Positions 19,249-28,253 of a stretch of DNA of 64,000 bases are shown one piece after another. The translations under genes were made by a program, and so were the position numbers. Location: positions 434,001 to 498,000 of the forward strand of contig NZ_JACWMY010000002.1 of NCBI RefSeq assembly GCF_014773265.1, given 5' to 3'. The stretch's first letter is position 1; every line of letters starts with the position of its first letter. The notes beneath the pieces were generated by a model. It was not told the origin of the DNA, did no database searches, and saw only the letters and a program-made list of their open reading frames with translations. Origin of the DNA: Mucilaginibacter pankratovii (GTDB lineage: Bacteria > Bacteroidota > Bacteroidia > Sphingobacteriales > Sphingobacteriaceae).

Positions 19249-19377
19249 CTAATTGTGATATAAAAGGCCTATAACACAATCCATTAGCATGTATTTCTGC
19301 CATTGCATCAAACTTTAAACAGCGCTCAGCTGCTTACTAAATCAAAAAATAAATTAATTGTCGGTTTAATTGATAGT

Positions 19378-19496
19378 GGTAGAACATTGCTCAAAAAGTA
19401 GCGCAAAAAAACGCGGCGTTGAGATGTTATTCCGGAGGCTGAAACTATGGTAACCAGGAAATAAGGATGGGGCAGGGATGATTAAAAATATAGACC
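19378..19496 (-). promoter_or_regulatory. Conserved susC upstream block, second copy
   Basis: Carries GGTAGAACAT (19378), TGAAACTATG (19440) and AAAAATATAGACC (19484-19496). Distances between blocks are 62 and 44 bases, against 61 and 44 in the copy at 2201-2318. On the coding strand the outermost element reads GGTCTATATTTTT, about 430 bases before the start codon. Likely a shared regulator site plus promoter; not experimentally known. Confidence 0.5.
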
Positions 19497-19501
19497 ATAT
19501 G

Positions 19502-19525
19502 TGCAAACCATTGCAATGGTTTGCA
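19502..19525. promoter_or_regulatory. 24-base perfect palindrome
   Basis: The 24 bases form an uninterrupted perfect palindrome centred between 19513 and 19514, with half-site TGCAAACCATTG. It begins six bases beyond the GGTCTATATTTTT element and is absent at the corresponding place in the other susC block. A dimeric regulator site is a reasonable reading; a cruciform-forming repeat is the alternative. Confidence 0.4.
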
Positions 19526-19739
19526 AATAAGGTAGTTACATATTAAATCAAATAAACAGAGTACTAAAAAAAGTTGAGGATATCATGGCGGGTTGAAAAT
19601 CTGTCATTCTCATTTCATCCAATTTCTTGTAATGAGTTGGTGAGTAAAACAACTTTCGGACAAAGTAAAGTTTTGGAAAACAATTAATTACACGGCGAGT
19701 ATTGGTCTATTATCAAAATTTACGGAAAGGCTGCGCCCC

Positions 19740-19777
19740 GACGGATATCATCCGTCTGCCGGTAACAGACGGATGAT
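19740..19777 (-). terminator. Three-armed hairpin region after the FG-GAP gene
   Basis: GACGGAT (19740-19746), ATCCGTC (19750-19756) and GACGGAT (19768-19774) allow the middle arm to pair with either neighbour. The best structure is a perfect 12-base stem, 19747-19758 with 19766-19777, around a 7-base loop. It lies about 100 bases after the stop codon at 19876. There is no T-tract, so factor-independent termination is uncertain. Confidence 0.4.
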
Positions 19778-19875
19778 TTCACGTTCAGACAATTAATTTA
19801 TTGATAAATAACCAAGTATTGTTGCATGCTGCTTAAACAACCGATCGCTTAAATAACTATACGGGAGGCTGGGTT

Positions 19876-22800
19876 TTAAAACTGCATTCTTCTCACGTTC
19901 CCTTTATTATCCGTTATTGCCACGCTGCTTACATGGTTACTTATTGAAATAAACCTTGCAGATTGTGACAGAAAGGAATCTCCATGATAAAATTCCTGGC
20001 GGGTAATTTTGCCGTTCTTGTCTGTTATCACCGCGCTTTTATCTTGCGGCGAAACATTTATCAGCTTTGTTTTTGTGTTTAATTTAAACAGTTTTAACGG
20101 GCCGGTATGCTCACTTGCTACAAGTAAATAGCTATTATCGGGCCCACGAAGTTTTATCAGCGCTTTTCCATCGCCCGGCAGGTATACACCACTTTGCGCT
20201 ATCCTTAGCGGATAAAAACCACCTTTACCATCGCCTTTCAAGAACATTCCGTTTAAAGCGTCTGATTGGCCGATGGATACGTCGGTAGAAAAATCATTGC
20301 CATTAATTACCAGGTCGGTATTTCCATCCCCATCCAAATCATCTGCCGCCATACCGTTTAGTGCAGATATCTGTGCCTGTTCGGGCAAAGGGATCGCTGT
20401 GAATTTCCCGTTACCATCATTCCTAAAATAGCATGATCGAAGTTCAGTTGCTTTAAGCCGCAAGGCACCCTTAAGCTGTTCATCGGTAAATAGGCCTTGT
20501 AATGTTGCCTCGGCATAGCTATGATAATTTGTAAATTTGGTTCTTAGGCTTATCATTTGCTTAAAGGCATCGTCGCGCACATTTGCGGGGTACTCACGCA
20601 TAACGCCATCTTTCCCCGGAAGGTAAAGTGACGTGAAGGCATCGTACCTGTCGCGTTTATCAAAATCCTTTGCCGTAATGTAAACGGGCTGCCTTGTGCT
20701 TGCCTGGTAAAGTGTATTCAAGCCAGCGTTACCCACAATATAATCTGTACGCCCCGTGTGCCTGAAATCGCCCGCCACGATTGAATTCCACCAACCAGGG
20801 ATACCATTCACACCACTCGTTGCTGTGGTGTTTATAAACTTGCCATTTTGATATTTTAAAAAGGTGAGCGGCATCCACTCGCCCGCGAGTAAGAGGTCGG
20901 AATTTCCGTCTCCGTCAAAATCGGTGAACAGCGCATCGCAAATCAAACCAATATCCTTTAGCGCCGGGGCAATTTCAGCAGTTACATCTGTAAATTTAAC
21001 TTTCCCGTTATAGCTGTCATTCCTTAAAATAAAACTGCTAACGGGTTTGGGGTACCGCCATGGTTCCACACGGCCCGATACAAAAAGGTCTAATTTTCCA
21101 TCATGGTTATAATCAAACGCCCTTACGCAAAGCTTGCTGGTGAAATTTACTGGCAGCGCAGATGACTGTAGCGTAAACTCACCCTTGCCATTGTTTATGT
21201 ATAGTTTATCCTGATAATTGCCCGAATTTGGTTTTGCGGTATATCCGCCCCGGGCAATATAAATATCCAGCGTGTTATCTCCATTAGCGTCAAATAAAAG
21301 CACTCCGCCGTCTTGATAGAACCCAGCGTTTGGGGTATTGATCGCCAGGGGCTTTTGTGTGAATTTGCCATTTTTTTGTTGAAGAAATATTTGCGCCGGT
21401 TGAGTAGAATTTCCGCCGACTACAATATCATCTGTTCCGTCTCCGTTTAAATCGCCGGCTGCCAAAGCCGGGCTATAACCTGATAGTTTATGCGGCAAAA
21501 GCTTTTGAATGTTAAAATCGACCCGATCTGAATCTTTTTGCACATAGTTTATTCCGCTTGCCGATGTGATGTTGGTAAATATTGGTTTCGTTACTTTCAA
21601 CGGCCGCGCCCCATCATTTATATTGTGTGCATCTGCAATATTTACCGTTAAGGTTTGGTTTGCCTTAACGTTTTTGAGCAATTGCTTTGCGCCATTGGGC
21701 CAAACTACTACAGCAGAATCTATCGCCGAACAATTACCCAAACCGAATTGTGCCATTGGTTGTATGCTGGATAAATAGCCGCGGTATGGGTTGTTTTCAT
21801 AAACTTGTGTTAATCCCTTGCCGTAATAAATTCGCACCATTGCTCCAAGGCCATTCAGGTTCTGCTTATCTCCTTTAAACCTAACATTAAAAAAATTGGT
21901 ATAAGTATCCTCCGAGGCAGTGTTCTGATATACAAAGGCCTCATCATTAATATTGTTGGCAATCAAATCCAGCTTTCCGTCGTTATTTAAATCGCAATAA
22001 ACGGCGCCGTTTGAAAATGACGGCGTGGTAAGCCCCCAATTGCTGCTTTCGTCGGAAAAACGTAAGCCCTTGCCATTTTTGAAAGCATAATTATGGATTT
22101 TAACTTCGGGTATCTGTTTGAGGATTTCTTGTTTGGACGCGCTTAGATAAGGCTGAGACCGGTAAACCATAAAGTCATGGTCTGTTACGTCCCTTGGATA
22201 ACCATTTGTCACTATTATATCTTTGTAGCCATCATTATCAAAATCAGCTATCAAAGGCGTCCAGCTCCAATCTGTTTGAGCTATCCCGCTCATAAAACCA
22301 ATCTCGCTGAACGCAGGGGCTCCAATGGAATCTTGCTCACCAATGCTTGGCCCCTGGTTTAGCTGCAGCGTATTGCGTGCATATTGTAATTGATAACCAT
22401 AATGGTTAAAATTCTGGATGGTTTGATAACTGTTTGGCATCAGCATCATTTTCTTGCGATAATTATCCGCCGGGTTCATGTCCAGTTCAAATACATCGGC
22501 CAGCCCATCGTTATTAATATCCTGGATATCCTGCCCCATCGCGTTAAAGGATGTGTGTTTAAAATATTCTTTGGACCGGTCTGTAAAGGTGCCGTCGTGA
22601 TTATTGATGTATAAAATATTGCTCGAAAGGAAATCGTTTGTTACGTAAATATCCTTCCATCCATCCAAATTTATATCTGCAATAGTAGCGCCGTGCCCGT
22701 AGCCTTCTATGGTAATACCTGCAGCCTGCGAAACATCTTTGTACACCGCGTGCCCAAGTTGTTTATCCCAGTCATTCCTATATAACTTGCCTGTGCTTCT

Positions 22801-23433
22801 GCCGGATCCATCCCTGCTAACCGGCCGGAAACTATTGGGATATTCTGACGGTTCGGGCCTGTTTACGGTTAGATACATATCCAGGTCGCCATCGTTGTCG
22901 TAATCAAAAAAACTCGCCATGGTTGAATGATATTGCAAATCAAGCCCATATGCTTTAGCTTCATCCCGGAAGATGGGTACGCCCTCCTTATTAAGGCCCT
23001 TGTTAACGTATAGTATATTTTGTCGTTTTTGAGCGTCGCCGGCGAGGGAATTGCAAACGTAAATATCTGCCAGCCCATCGTTATTAATATCAACCACAAC
23101 AACGCCCCTTCCCCAACGGCCCAATCCGGTTACGCCTGCCGGGATAGTTACATCTTCAAACTTAAAATCGCCTTTGTTTATGTAGAGCTTATTAGACACC
23201 ATATTTCCTGTAAAATAAAGATCTGCTAAGCCATCGTTGTTAAAATCGCCCACCCCTACTCCGCCGCCGTTATATATGTAAGCGTTATCTATGGGATTTA
23301 TAGAATCGTTTTCGGTTATTAAATTATTAAAGTGGATACCCGAATGCGCAGAGGACACCTGGTTGAACATAGCAGGTTTTTTGCAGCCGGTTGTTAAATA
23401 ACAACAAATAAGGAAGAAGTAAATTTTTTTCAT
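19876..23433 (-). CDS. FG-GAP/VCBS repeat lipoprotein with ASPIC/UnbV domain
   Basis: A large exported lipoprotein of about 1,185 residues. The ATG at 23433 is chosen over a TTG at 23445 because it opens directly with a lipoprotein signal (MKKIYFFLIC..., lipobox LTTGC, C17). Many calcium-binding-like repeats of the form DxNxDGxxD are spread through two halves (for example DFNNDGLADLYF, DYDNDGDLDMYL, DLNGDGTDDIVV, DFDGDGNSDLLL), indicating beta-propellers. Between them, at about residues 510-590, lies an ASPIC/UnbV-type segment (LNGLGAMVRIYY, FGLGNCSAIDSAVVVWPNG). Such proteins are often found beside susCD genes in soil Bacteroidota; their role is not known to me, and surface glycan binding is only a guess. 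It follows the susD at 23507 but is separated from it by a strong terminator. Confidence 0.85.
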   Translation of the reverse strand: MKKIYFFLICCYLTTGCKKPAMFNQVSSAHSGIHFNNLITENDSINPIDNAYIYNGGGVGVGDFNNDGLADLYFTGNMVSNKLYINKGDFKFEDVTIPAGVTGLGRWGRGVVVVDINNDGLADIYVCNSLAGDAQKRQNILYVNKGLNKEGVPIFRDEAKAYGLDLQYHSTMASFFDYDNDGDLDMYLTVNRPEPSEYPNSFRPVSRDGSGRSTGKLYRNDWDKQLGHAVYKDVSQAAGITIEGYGHGATIADINLDGWKDIYVTNDFLSSNILYINNHDGTFTDRSKEYFKHTSFNAMGQDIQDINNDGLADVFELDMNPADNYRKKMMLMPNSYQTIQNFNHYGYQLQYARNTLQLNQGPSIGEQDSIGAPAFSEIGFMSGIAQTDWSWTPLIADFDNDGYKDIIVTNGYPRDVTDHDFMVYRSQPYLSASKQEILKQIPEVKIHNYAFKNGKGLRFSDESSNWGLTTPSFSNGAVYCDLNNDGKLDLIANNINDEAFVYQNTASEDTYTNFFNVRFKGDKQNLNGLGAMVRIYYGKGLTQVYENNPYRGYLSSIQPMAQFGLGNCSAIDSAVVVWPNGAKQLLKNVKANQTLTVNIADAHNINDGARPLKVTKPIFTNITSASGINYVQKDSDRVDFNIQKLLPHKLSGYSPALAAGDLNGDGTDDIVVGGNSTQPAQIFLQQKNGKFTQKPLAINTPNAGFYQDGGVLLFDANGDNTLDIYIARGGYTAKPNSGNYQDKLYINNGKGEFTLQSSALPVNFTSKLCVRAFDYNHDGKLDLFVSGRVEPWRYPKPVSSFILRNDSYNGKVKFTDVTAEIAPALKDIGLICDALFTDFDGDGNSDLLLAGEWMPLTFLKYQNGKFINTTATSGVNGIPGWWNSIVAGDFRHTGRTDYIVGNAGLNTLYQASTRQPVYITAKDFDKRDRYDAFTSLYLPGKDGVMREYPANVRDDAFKQMISLRTKFTNYHSYAEATLQGLFTDEQLKGALRLKATELRSCYFRNDGNGKFTAIPLPEQAQISALNGMAADDLDGDGNTDLVINGNDFSTDVSIGQSDALNGMFLKGDGKGGFYPLRIAQSGVYLPGDGKALIKLRGPDNSYLLVASEHTGPLKLFKLNTKTKLINVSPQDKSAVITDKNGKITRQEFYHGDSFLSQSARFISISNHVSSVAITDNKGNVRRMQF

Positions 23434-23454
23434 ATAGTGCAACAATTAGCATAT

Positions 23455-23485
23455 AAAAAAACCGGGAGCCATGATGGCTCCCGGT
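23455..23485 (-). terminator. Intrinsic terminator between susD and the FG-GAP gene
   Basis: Perfect 11-base arms ACCGGGAGCCA (23461-23471) and TGGCTCCCGGT (23475-23485), 3-base loop, followed on the minus strand by a T-run. It is only 21 bases after the susD stop and 21 bases before the FG-GAP start, so the FG-GAP gene is expressed either by read-through or from a promoter in a very small space. Confidence 0.9.
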
Positions 23486-23506
23486 TGTAATTTAATAATT
23501 TATCAA

Positions 23507-25066
23507 TTAATAACCGGGATTTTGGTGCCCGTTTACTTCAGGATTATTATCCAGTTCTGCAGTAGGGATAGGTAATAGCTCATCTCTGTTTGCTTTGAAA
23601 TATGATAATGGATCGGTAGTGAAATAACCTTTCTTCCTCCACCTTACTATATCAACGTTTCTTACTTCTTCATCAGCCATCTCAACCATTTTCTCGTGCA
23701 TAATGGCCTTTGTTACATCCGCTTTTGATGCAACCCGAAATTGCGCTGTTGGATAAGGCGGCATAGCAACACTCGCCCTCGCCCTTACCATATTTAAGTA
23801 GCTTGCGGCGGCGCCTATATTACCCAATTCATTCTCGCACTCGGCAAGGTTAATCAATACCTCAGCATAACGTAAAATGCGTTGGTTGTTGCCACCCGGA
23901 TGGAAGGATGCAGCAGGTAAGCCTTCTTTGTAGATAATCATAAATTTGCGGAAACCTACCTTTTTTGTTACGCCGTTCACCGTTGAAGATTCGCCGTTTT
24001 GATCGCTTGCAAGTAAAACAGAGGCGCCATTGTTGTATGCATCTCCGGTTTCATAAAATGAAAATTTGTATCTCGGATCTGTTTTAGCAGCACCGGTAGC
24101 TGTGTTTTCAAATTCGTTTAAGAGTTTATTGGATGGGATTAAATTCCTCCAGGCAACCGGGTTATATTCCTGGTTCCTTACAGTCGACTGCGCTTCGGTA
24201 GGGCTATCACCACCCCAGTTAAAGCCGTTGTCACCTTTGTCAACATACACCATTTCGAAAATAGACTCTGAGTTAAACTCTGTTTCTTCTTCAAAATTAT
24301 CAAGAAAACGGGCGGTTAGTGAATATCCATCGGCACCTGATGTTGGTATTTTCAACAAAGCTGCTTTCGCACCACCATAATCGCCATTTTGCATCAATAC
24401 CCTGCCCAACAAGGCGTTGGCCGCGGCATTGGTAGCTCTTCCTTTATCGGTACCCGATTTACCCGGTAGAACAGCCGCAGCATCCTGCAGATCCTTAATA
24501 ATTTGTGCATACACATCTGCCACCGCAGCCCTTGGCTTAAATTCGTTTGGACTTTTAATGGTAGTTGTATGTAAAGGTACAGCGCCCCATTGGCTTACCA
24601 GATCGAAATAAGCCCATGCACGCAGGAATTTTGCTTCGCCTACTCTTCTGTCTCTTATTGCCACATCGTCCGTTACTTTGCCGGCGTTATCTAAAACAAC
24701 ATTTGCGCGGAAAATAACCGTATACCAACCATTCCAAACAGAGTTTAACACGCTGTTCGTCGGATCGAAAGTTCCGGCTAACATTTGCGCCCTGGGTACT
24801 TCTAACTGGCTTCCACCCGGCGATACCTCATCGCTTCGCAGATCATGTATAAAAAACCACTCCCTGTTTACAAGGTTAATGCTCTGCACGGCTTTATATA
24901 CAGCGTTAACGCCTTTGGTAAGCTCGGTTGCGTTTTTATAGTACTGATCGGTAGTTACCGCATTAACGTTAGTGGTATCAAGGTCGCTTTTCTTGCACGA
25001 GTAAGTGGTGGCCATCACCAAAAGTATGGTGGATGCAGACCAGATATAAAGATTTTTCTTTTTCAT
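23507..25066 (-). CDS. SusD/RagB-family outer-membrane glycan-binding lipoprotein
   Basis: A 519-residue lipoprotein with lipobox cysteine C24 (TTYSC). Typical features are YYKNATELTKGVNAVYKAV, VGEAKFLRAWAYFDLVSQWG, NALLGRVLMQNGDYGGA, ILRYAEVLINLAECENELGN and HEKMVEMADEEVRNVDIVRW, with a C-terminal LLPIPTAELDNNP. The aspartate in VDIVRW is shared by many SusD proteins. It follows the susC stop by 28 bases, forming a pair that would bind and import an oligosaccharide. The substrate cannot be named; the closest dedicated regulator is the lone receiver-AraC protein encoded divergently upstream. Confidence 0.95.
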   Translation of the reverse strand: MKKKNLYIWSASTILLVMATTYSCKKSDLDTTNVNAVTTDQYYKNATELTKGVNAVYKAVQSINLVNREWFFIHDLRSDEVSPGGSQLEVPRAQMLAGTFDPTNSVLNSVWNGWYTVIFRANVVLDNAGKVTDDVAIRDRRVGEAKFLRAWAYFDLVSQWGAVPLHTTTIKSPNEFKPRAAVADVYAQIIKDLQDAAAVLPGKSGTDKGRATNAAANALLGRVLMQNGDYGGAKAALLKIPTSGADGYSLTARFLDNFEEETEFNSESIFEMVYVDKGDNGFNWGGDSPTEAQSTVRNQEYNPVAWRNLIPSNKLLNEFENTATGAAKTDPRYKFSFYETGDAYNNGASVLLASDQNGESSTVNGVTKKVGFRKFMIIYKEGLPAASFHPGGNNQRILRYAEVLINLAECENELGNIGAAASYLNMVRARASVAMPPYPTAQFRVASKADVTKAIMHEKMVEMADEEVRNVDIVRWRKKGYFTTDPLSYFKANRDELLPIPTAELDNNPEVNGHQNPGY

Positions 25067-25094
25067 AATTTATAAAATTATTAGTGAATACTGA

Positions 25095-28000
25095 TTAAAA
25101 GGTTGCCTGGATACCGAACTGGAATGATCTTGGCGTTGGATACTGTCCGTAGTCAATTCCGTTGGTCAGTGTTCCGTTTTTAGATCCAACTTCCGGGTCG
25201 AGACCTGAATACTTGGTAAACGTTAACAGGTTTTGGGAGGAAACGTACAACCTTAATTTGCTTAAACCATTGCTGGTTTTTGCTTTAAGCCAGCTTGATG
25301 GCACGTTATAACCTATCATTGCATTCTTTAGGCGCAGATAAGAGCCATCTTCTATCCAACGGGTGGATGGCCTGACGTTCCCGTTAGGATCGCCTTTGGA
25401 GGCTCTTGGGATATTGGTATTTGTATTTGTTGGTGTCCAGGCGTTTAAAACATTTACGCCGGCATTAAACAAACGTGGCATACCTTCCAGTATGATCCTT
25501 TCAGCGTTGAATATTTTATTCCCTTGTACACCCTGGAAAAAGATACTCAGATCGAAGTTTTTATAGCTCGCCGAATAGTTTAAAGAGTACGTGAATTTAG
25601 GCAGGTAGCTTCCGAGGAAGGTACGGTCGCCATCATTTATAATTTTGTCCCCATTTAAGTCTTTAAATTTCAAGTCGCCGGGCTTAGCACCTGGTTGTGT
25701 TGCATGCGCGGTTACTTCGGCAGGCGTTTGAAAGATACCTTCTACAACATAGCCATAGAATGATTGAATAGACTGCCCTGCGATAGTGTTGGTAATAGGG
25801 CCACCGCCACCAAAATCCGCATCGCCGCCGGCTACGATAGAAGCGTTAGGACTGTTTAAATTTATCACCTTATTCCTCACAACGCTTAATAAACCGGTAA
25901 CATCCCATTTAAAATCGCCTTTATTTTGATGATACCCAATGGTAAGCTCCAAACCTTTGTTTTCTAAAGATGCCACGTTTGCAACCGTTCCTGCACCACC
26001 AAAACCCTGGCTTGGTGCTGTTGGTACGTTGATGATCAAACGGTCCATTTTCCTTTTGTACAACTCGGCAGATAGAGTTATCTTGTTATCAAACAGCCCC
26101 AGATCTACACCAACGTTGGTTTGTTTGGTAGTTTCCCATGCGAGCGAAAGGTTGGTTAAGCCACTGTAGAAGGAAGCGTTCCCCAGATCAGAAAGTGAAC
26201 CGCCGAAAGGATAAGTTGCCTGGTTGCTGGATATAGGCTGTAAGTAAGGGTTTGGGCCCAATGCGGTACCGTTTACGCCAGTAACGCCATATCCTCCACG
26301 TAACTTTAATTCTGTTATAGCGGTAACACCTTTAAGGAAATCCTCTCTGTCAATTTTCCAGCCTGCAGAAACAGCGGGGAAGTTTTGGTACTTATGGCCG
26401 GGTGCCCATACAGATAAACCATCGCGGCGGATAGATCCCGAAATGAAGTATTTACCGTCAAAGTCATAAGCAAGCCTGCCAACCATCGAAACGAGCAGTG
26501 TATTATCCTTTGTGTAATTTGTAAACAAATTAGTGGCGCCATTTAATGTTTTAACATCATTGGTTGACTGGTTACCACTGGAAGACTGGTTTGTGTTTTT
26601 GGTACCCTGGCTTTCGTATACAGCAACACCTGATACGTGGTGCTTGCCAAACAATTTATCGAAGGCAAGCTGTTGTGAATACAGCGTAGTTGTGCCTGTT
26701 CCCCTGCTTTTGTTAATTGTGGCAGTTGGCGAACTTAAAGTTCCGCCATCGTTGTATATCGGGGTGTATTGCTCATTAAGATTTGTTCCGTAATCCAGTC
26801 CGTAGGTGGAAGTAAATTTCAACCAGTCGGTGAATTTTAACGTCATAAACGCATTACCGCGGATATTAAAGCCGTTGTTGTAGTTTTCGTTGATCAGTGC
26901 CGCCTCAACCGGGTTGGTAGGGTCAGAACCATCAAAACTGTTTAGCGGGCCCTGAAAGCCACCCGCGTTATTCGGATTACGCACCGGGATATAAGGTAAC
27001 ATCCTGATAACATTTGTTAAAGCGGTACGGTTGCCCGGCGGGATATCGAAGCGCTGATGCGTAACGGATGCGTTGAATGTTTCTCCAAATGTTAAAAAAG
27101 AACGGATCTTATGATCGGAGTTCATACGGAAATTTTTCCTGTTGAAATCTAATCCCTGTGCGATACCGTTTTGTGAAAAATAACCGGCGGAGGTGTAAAA
27201 ATGAGAGCTTTCATTACCACCGCTGATGGCTACCGAATGCTGTTGCAATAATTGGTTGTTCCTAAAGTATTCGTCCTGCCAATCGGTATTAGTTCCTGCA
27301 AAAGTTTGAGACGAGCCAGCATAAATTGGCTGATTGAAATTTGCCGACTCCAGCCTAGGTGGCACTGCCGACCCTGCATTTAATGCTCTTTCATATTGCA
27401 AATATTGGGCAGTGTTTAACAGATCAAATCTTTTGGTTATGCTTTGCACACCTACATATGAGTCCAAATCGATTTGCACCTTTCCTGTAGCGCCTTTTTT
27501 GGTAGTTACGATAACCACACCGTTTGTAGCCCTTGAGCCATAGATCGCAGCCGCGCTCGCATCCTTCAATACGTCGATCGACTGGATATCTTTAGGGTCG
27601 ATACCGCCAATGCTGCCTGGAAATCCGTCAACAATGTAAAGCGGATCTGAGCCAAAACTGATAGAGCTGTTACCGCGGATAGACACAATAGGGGCACTGC
27701 CCGGTGAGCCATTATTGGTAACCGTAAGGCCGGCTACCCGTCCCTGTAAGGCCTGATCGAGACCGGCTACGGGAAGCTGCGTAAGAGTTTTCCCGCTTAC
27801 CGAGGATATGGCACCGGTTACTGCTGCACGCTTTTGGCTTCCGTAACCCACAACTACTACTTCATTCAGTGATTTAGTATCGGGTTTTAGCTGAACGTTG
27901 ATTATAGCCCTTCCGTCAACCGAAACTTCAGCTGAAATGTAACCGAGGAAGCTAAACACTAAAACAGAATTTTCGTTAGGTACGGATATTTTATAGTTCC

Positions 28001-28253
28001 CGTTAACATCTGTACCCGCGGCCATTGATGTGCCTTTTATCATTACTGTAGCGCCGGGAATAGGAGCTCCGGCTTCGTCGGTAATTTTACCTGTTACTGT
28101 GATAGCAGCAACAGTTTTTGCCTCAAACAGAAGCGAATTTTTAGAGCGCCCATTTGTAGCCGAAGCATAAACAGAATTAAGTGTAACAATACCTAACAAA
28201 ATTAGTGATAACGTTGTTCGTATGTAATGATTAAGTAAATGTTTTCTTTTCAT
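25095..28253 (-). CDS. SusC/RagA-family TonB-linked outer-membrane protein
   Basis: Full length at 1,052 residues. A signal peptide (about 1-31) is followed by a short linker, a carboxypeptidase-regulatory-like domain (about 52-125), NEVVVVGYG, the plug (LQGRVAGLTV, SIRGNSSISF, LYIVDGFPG, DVLKDASAAAIYG, VVIVTTKKG) and a beta-barrel ending QFGIQATF. The first gene of a susC-susD operon that stops at the terminator 23455-23485. The promoter region (28254-29142) is shared with a divergently transcribed response regulator, so that regulator is the natural candidate for control. The conserved GGTCTATATTTTT element is absent here, so this pair is probably in a different regulon from the two other left-hand susC genes. 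Confidence 0.96.
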   Translation of the reverse strand: MKRKHLLNHYIRTTLSLILLGIVTLNSVYASATNGRSKNSLLFEAKTVAAITVTGKITDEAGAPIPGATVMIKGTSMAAGTDVNGNYKISVPNENSVLVFSFLGYISAEVSVDGRAIINVQLKPDTKSLNEVVVVGYGSQKRAAVTGAISSVSGKTLTQLPVAGLDQALQGRVAGLTVTNNGSPGSAPIVSIRGNSSISFGSDPLYIVDGFPGSIGGIDPKDIQSIDVLKDASAAAIYGSRATNGVVIVTTKKGATGKVQIDLDSYVGVQSITKRFDLLNTAQYLQYERALNAGSAVPPRLESANFNQPIYAGSSQTFAGTNTDWQDEYFRNNQLLQQHSVAISGGNESSHFYTSAGYFSQNGIAQGLDFNRKNFRMNSDHKIRSFLTFGETFNASVTHQRFDIPPGNRTALTNVIRMLPYIPVRNPNNAGGFQGPLNSFDGSDPTNPVEAALINENYNNGFNIRGNAFMTLKFTDWLKFTSTYGLDYGTNLNEQYTPIYNDGGTLSSPTATINKSRGTGTTTLYSQQLAFDKLFGKHHVSGVAVYESQGTKNTNQSSSGNQSTNDVKTLNGATNLFTNYTKDNTLLVSMVGRLAYDFDGKYFISGSIRRDGLSVWAPGHKYQNFPAVSAGWKIDREDFLKGVTAITELKLRGGYGVTGVNGTALGPNPYLQPISSNQATYPFGGSLSDLGNASFYSGLTNLSLAWETTKQTNVGVDLGLFDNKITLSAELYKRKMDRLIINVPTAPSQGFGGAGTVANVASLENKGLELTIGYHQNKGDFKWDVTGLLSVVRNKVINLNSPNASIVAGGDADFGGGGPITNTIAGQSIQSFYGYVVEGIFQTPAEVTAHATQPGAKPGDLKFKDLNGDKIINDGDRTFLGSYLPKFTYSLNYSASYKNFDLSIFFQGVQGNKIFNAERIILEGMPRLFNAGVNVLNAWTPTNTNTNIPRASKGDPNGNVRPSTRWIEDGSYLRLKNAMIGYNVPSSWLKAKTSNGLSKLRLYVSSQNLLTFTKYSGLDPEVGSKNGTLTNGIDYGQYPTPRSFQFGIQATF

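Larger units (their letters stand above)
19056..19875. other. Intergenic region upstream of susC with several dyads
   Basis: About 820 bases without a supported gene. It contains, from susC outward, a CAATCGATTG palindrome (19239-19248), the conserved susC block (19378-19496), a 24-base perfect palindrome (19502-19525) and a three-armed hairpin region (19740-19777) next to the end of the FG-GAP gene. A 64-codon minus frame at 19109-19303 has no recognisable features. Confidence 0.6.

Noticed and set aside
19109..19303. 64-codon minus-strand open frame upstream of susC
   Set aside because: It spans a candidate operator, has no recognisable domain or signal and lies in a promoter region; most likely chance.
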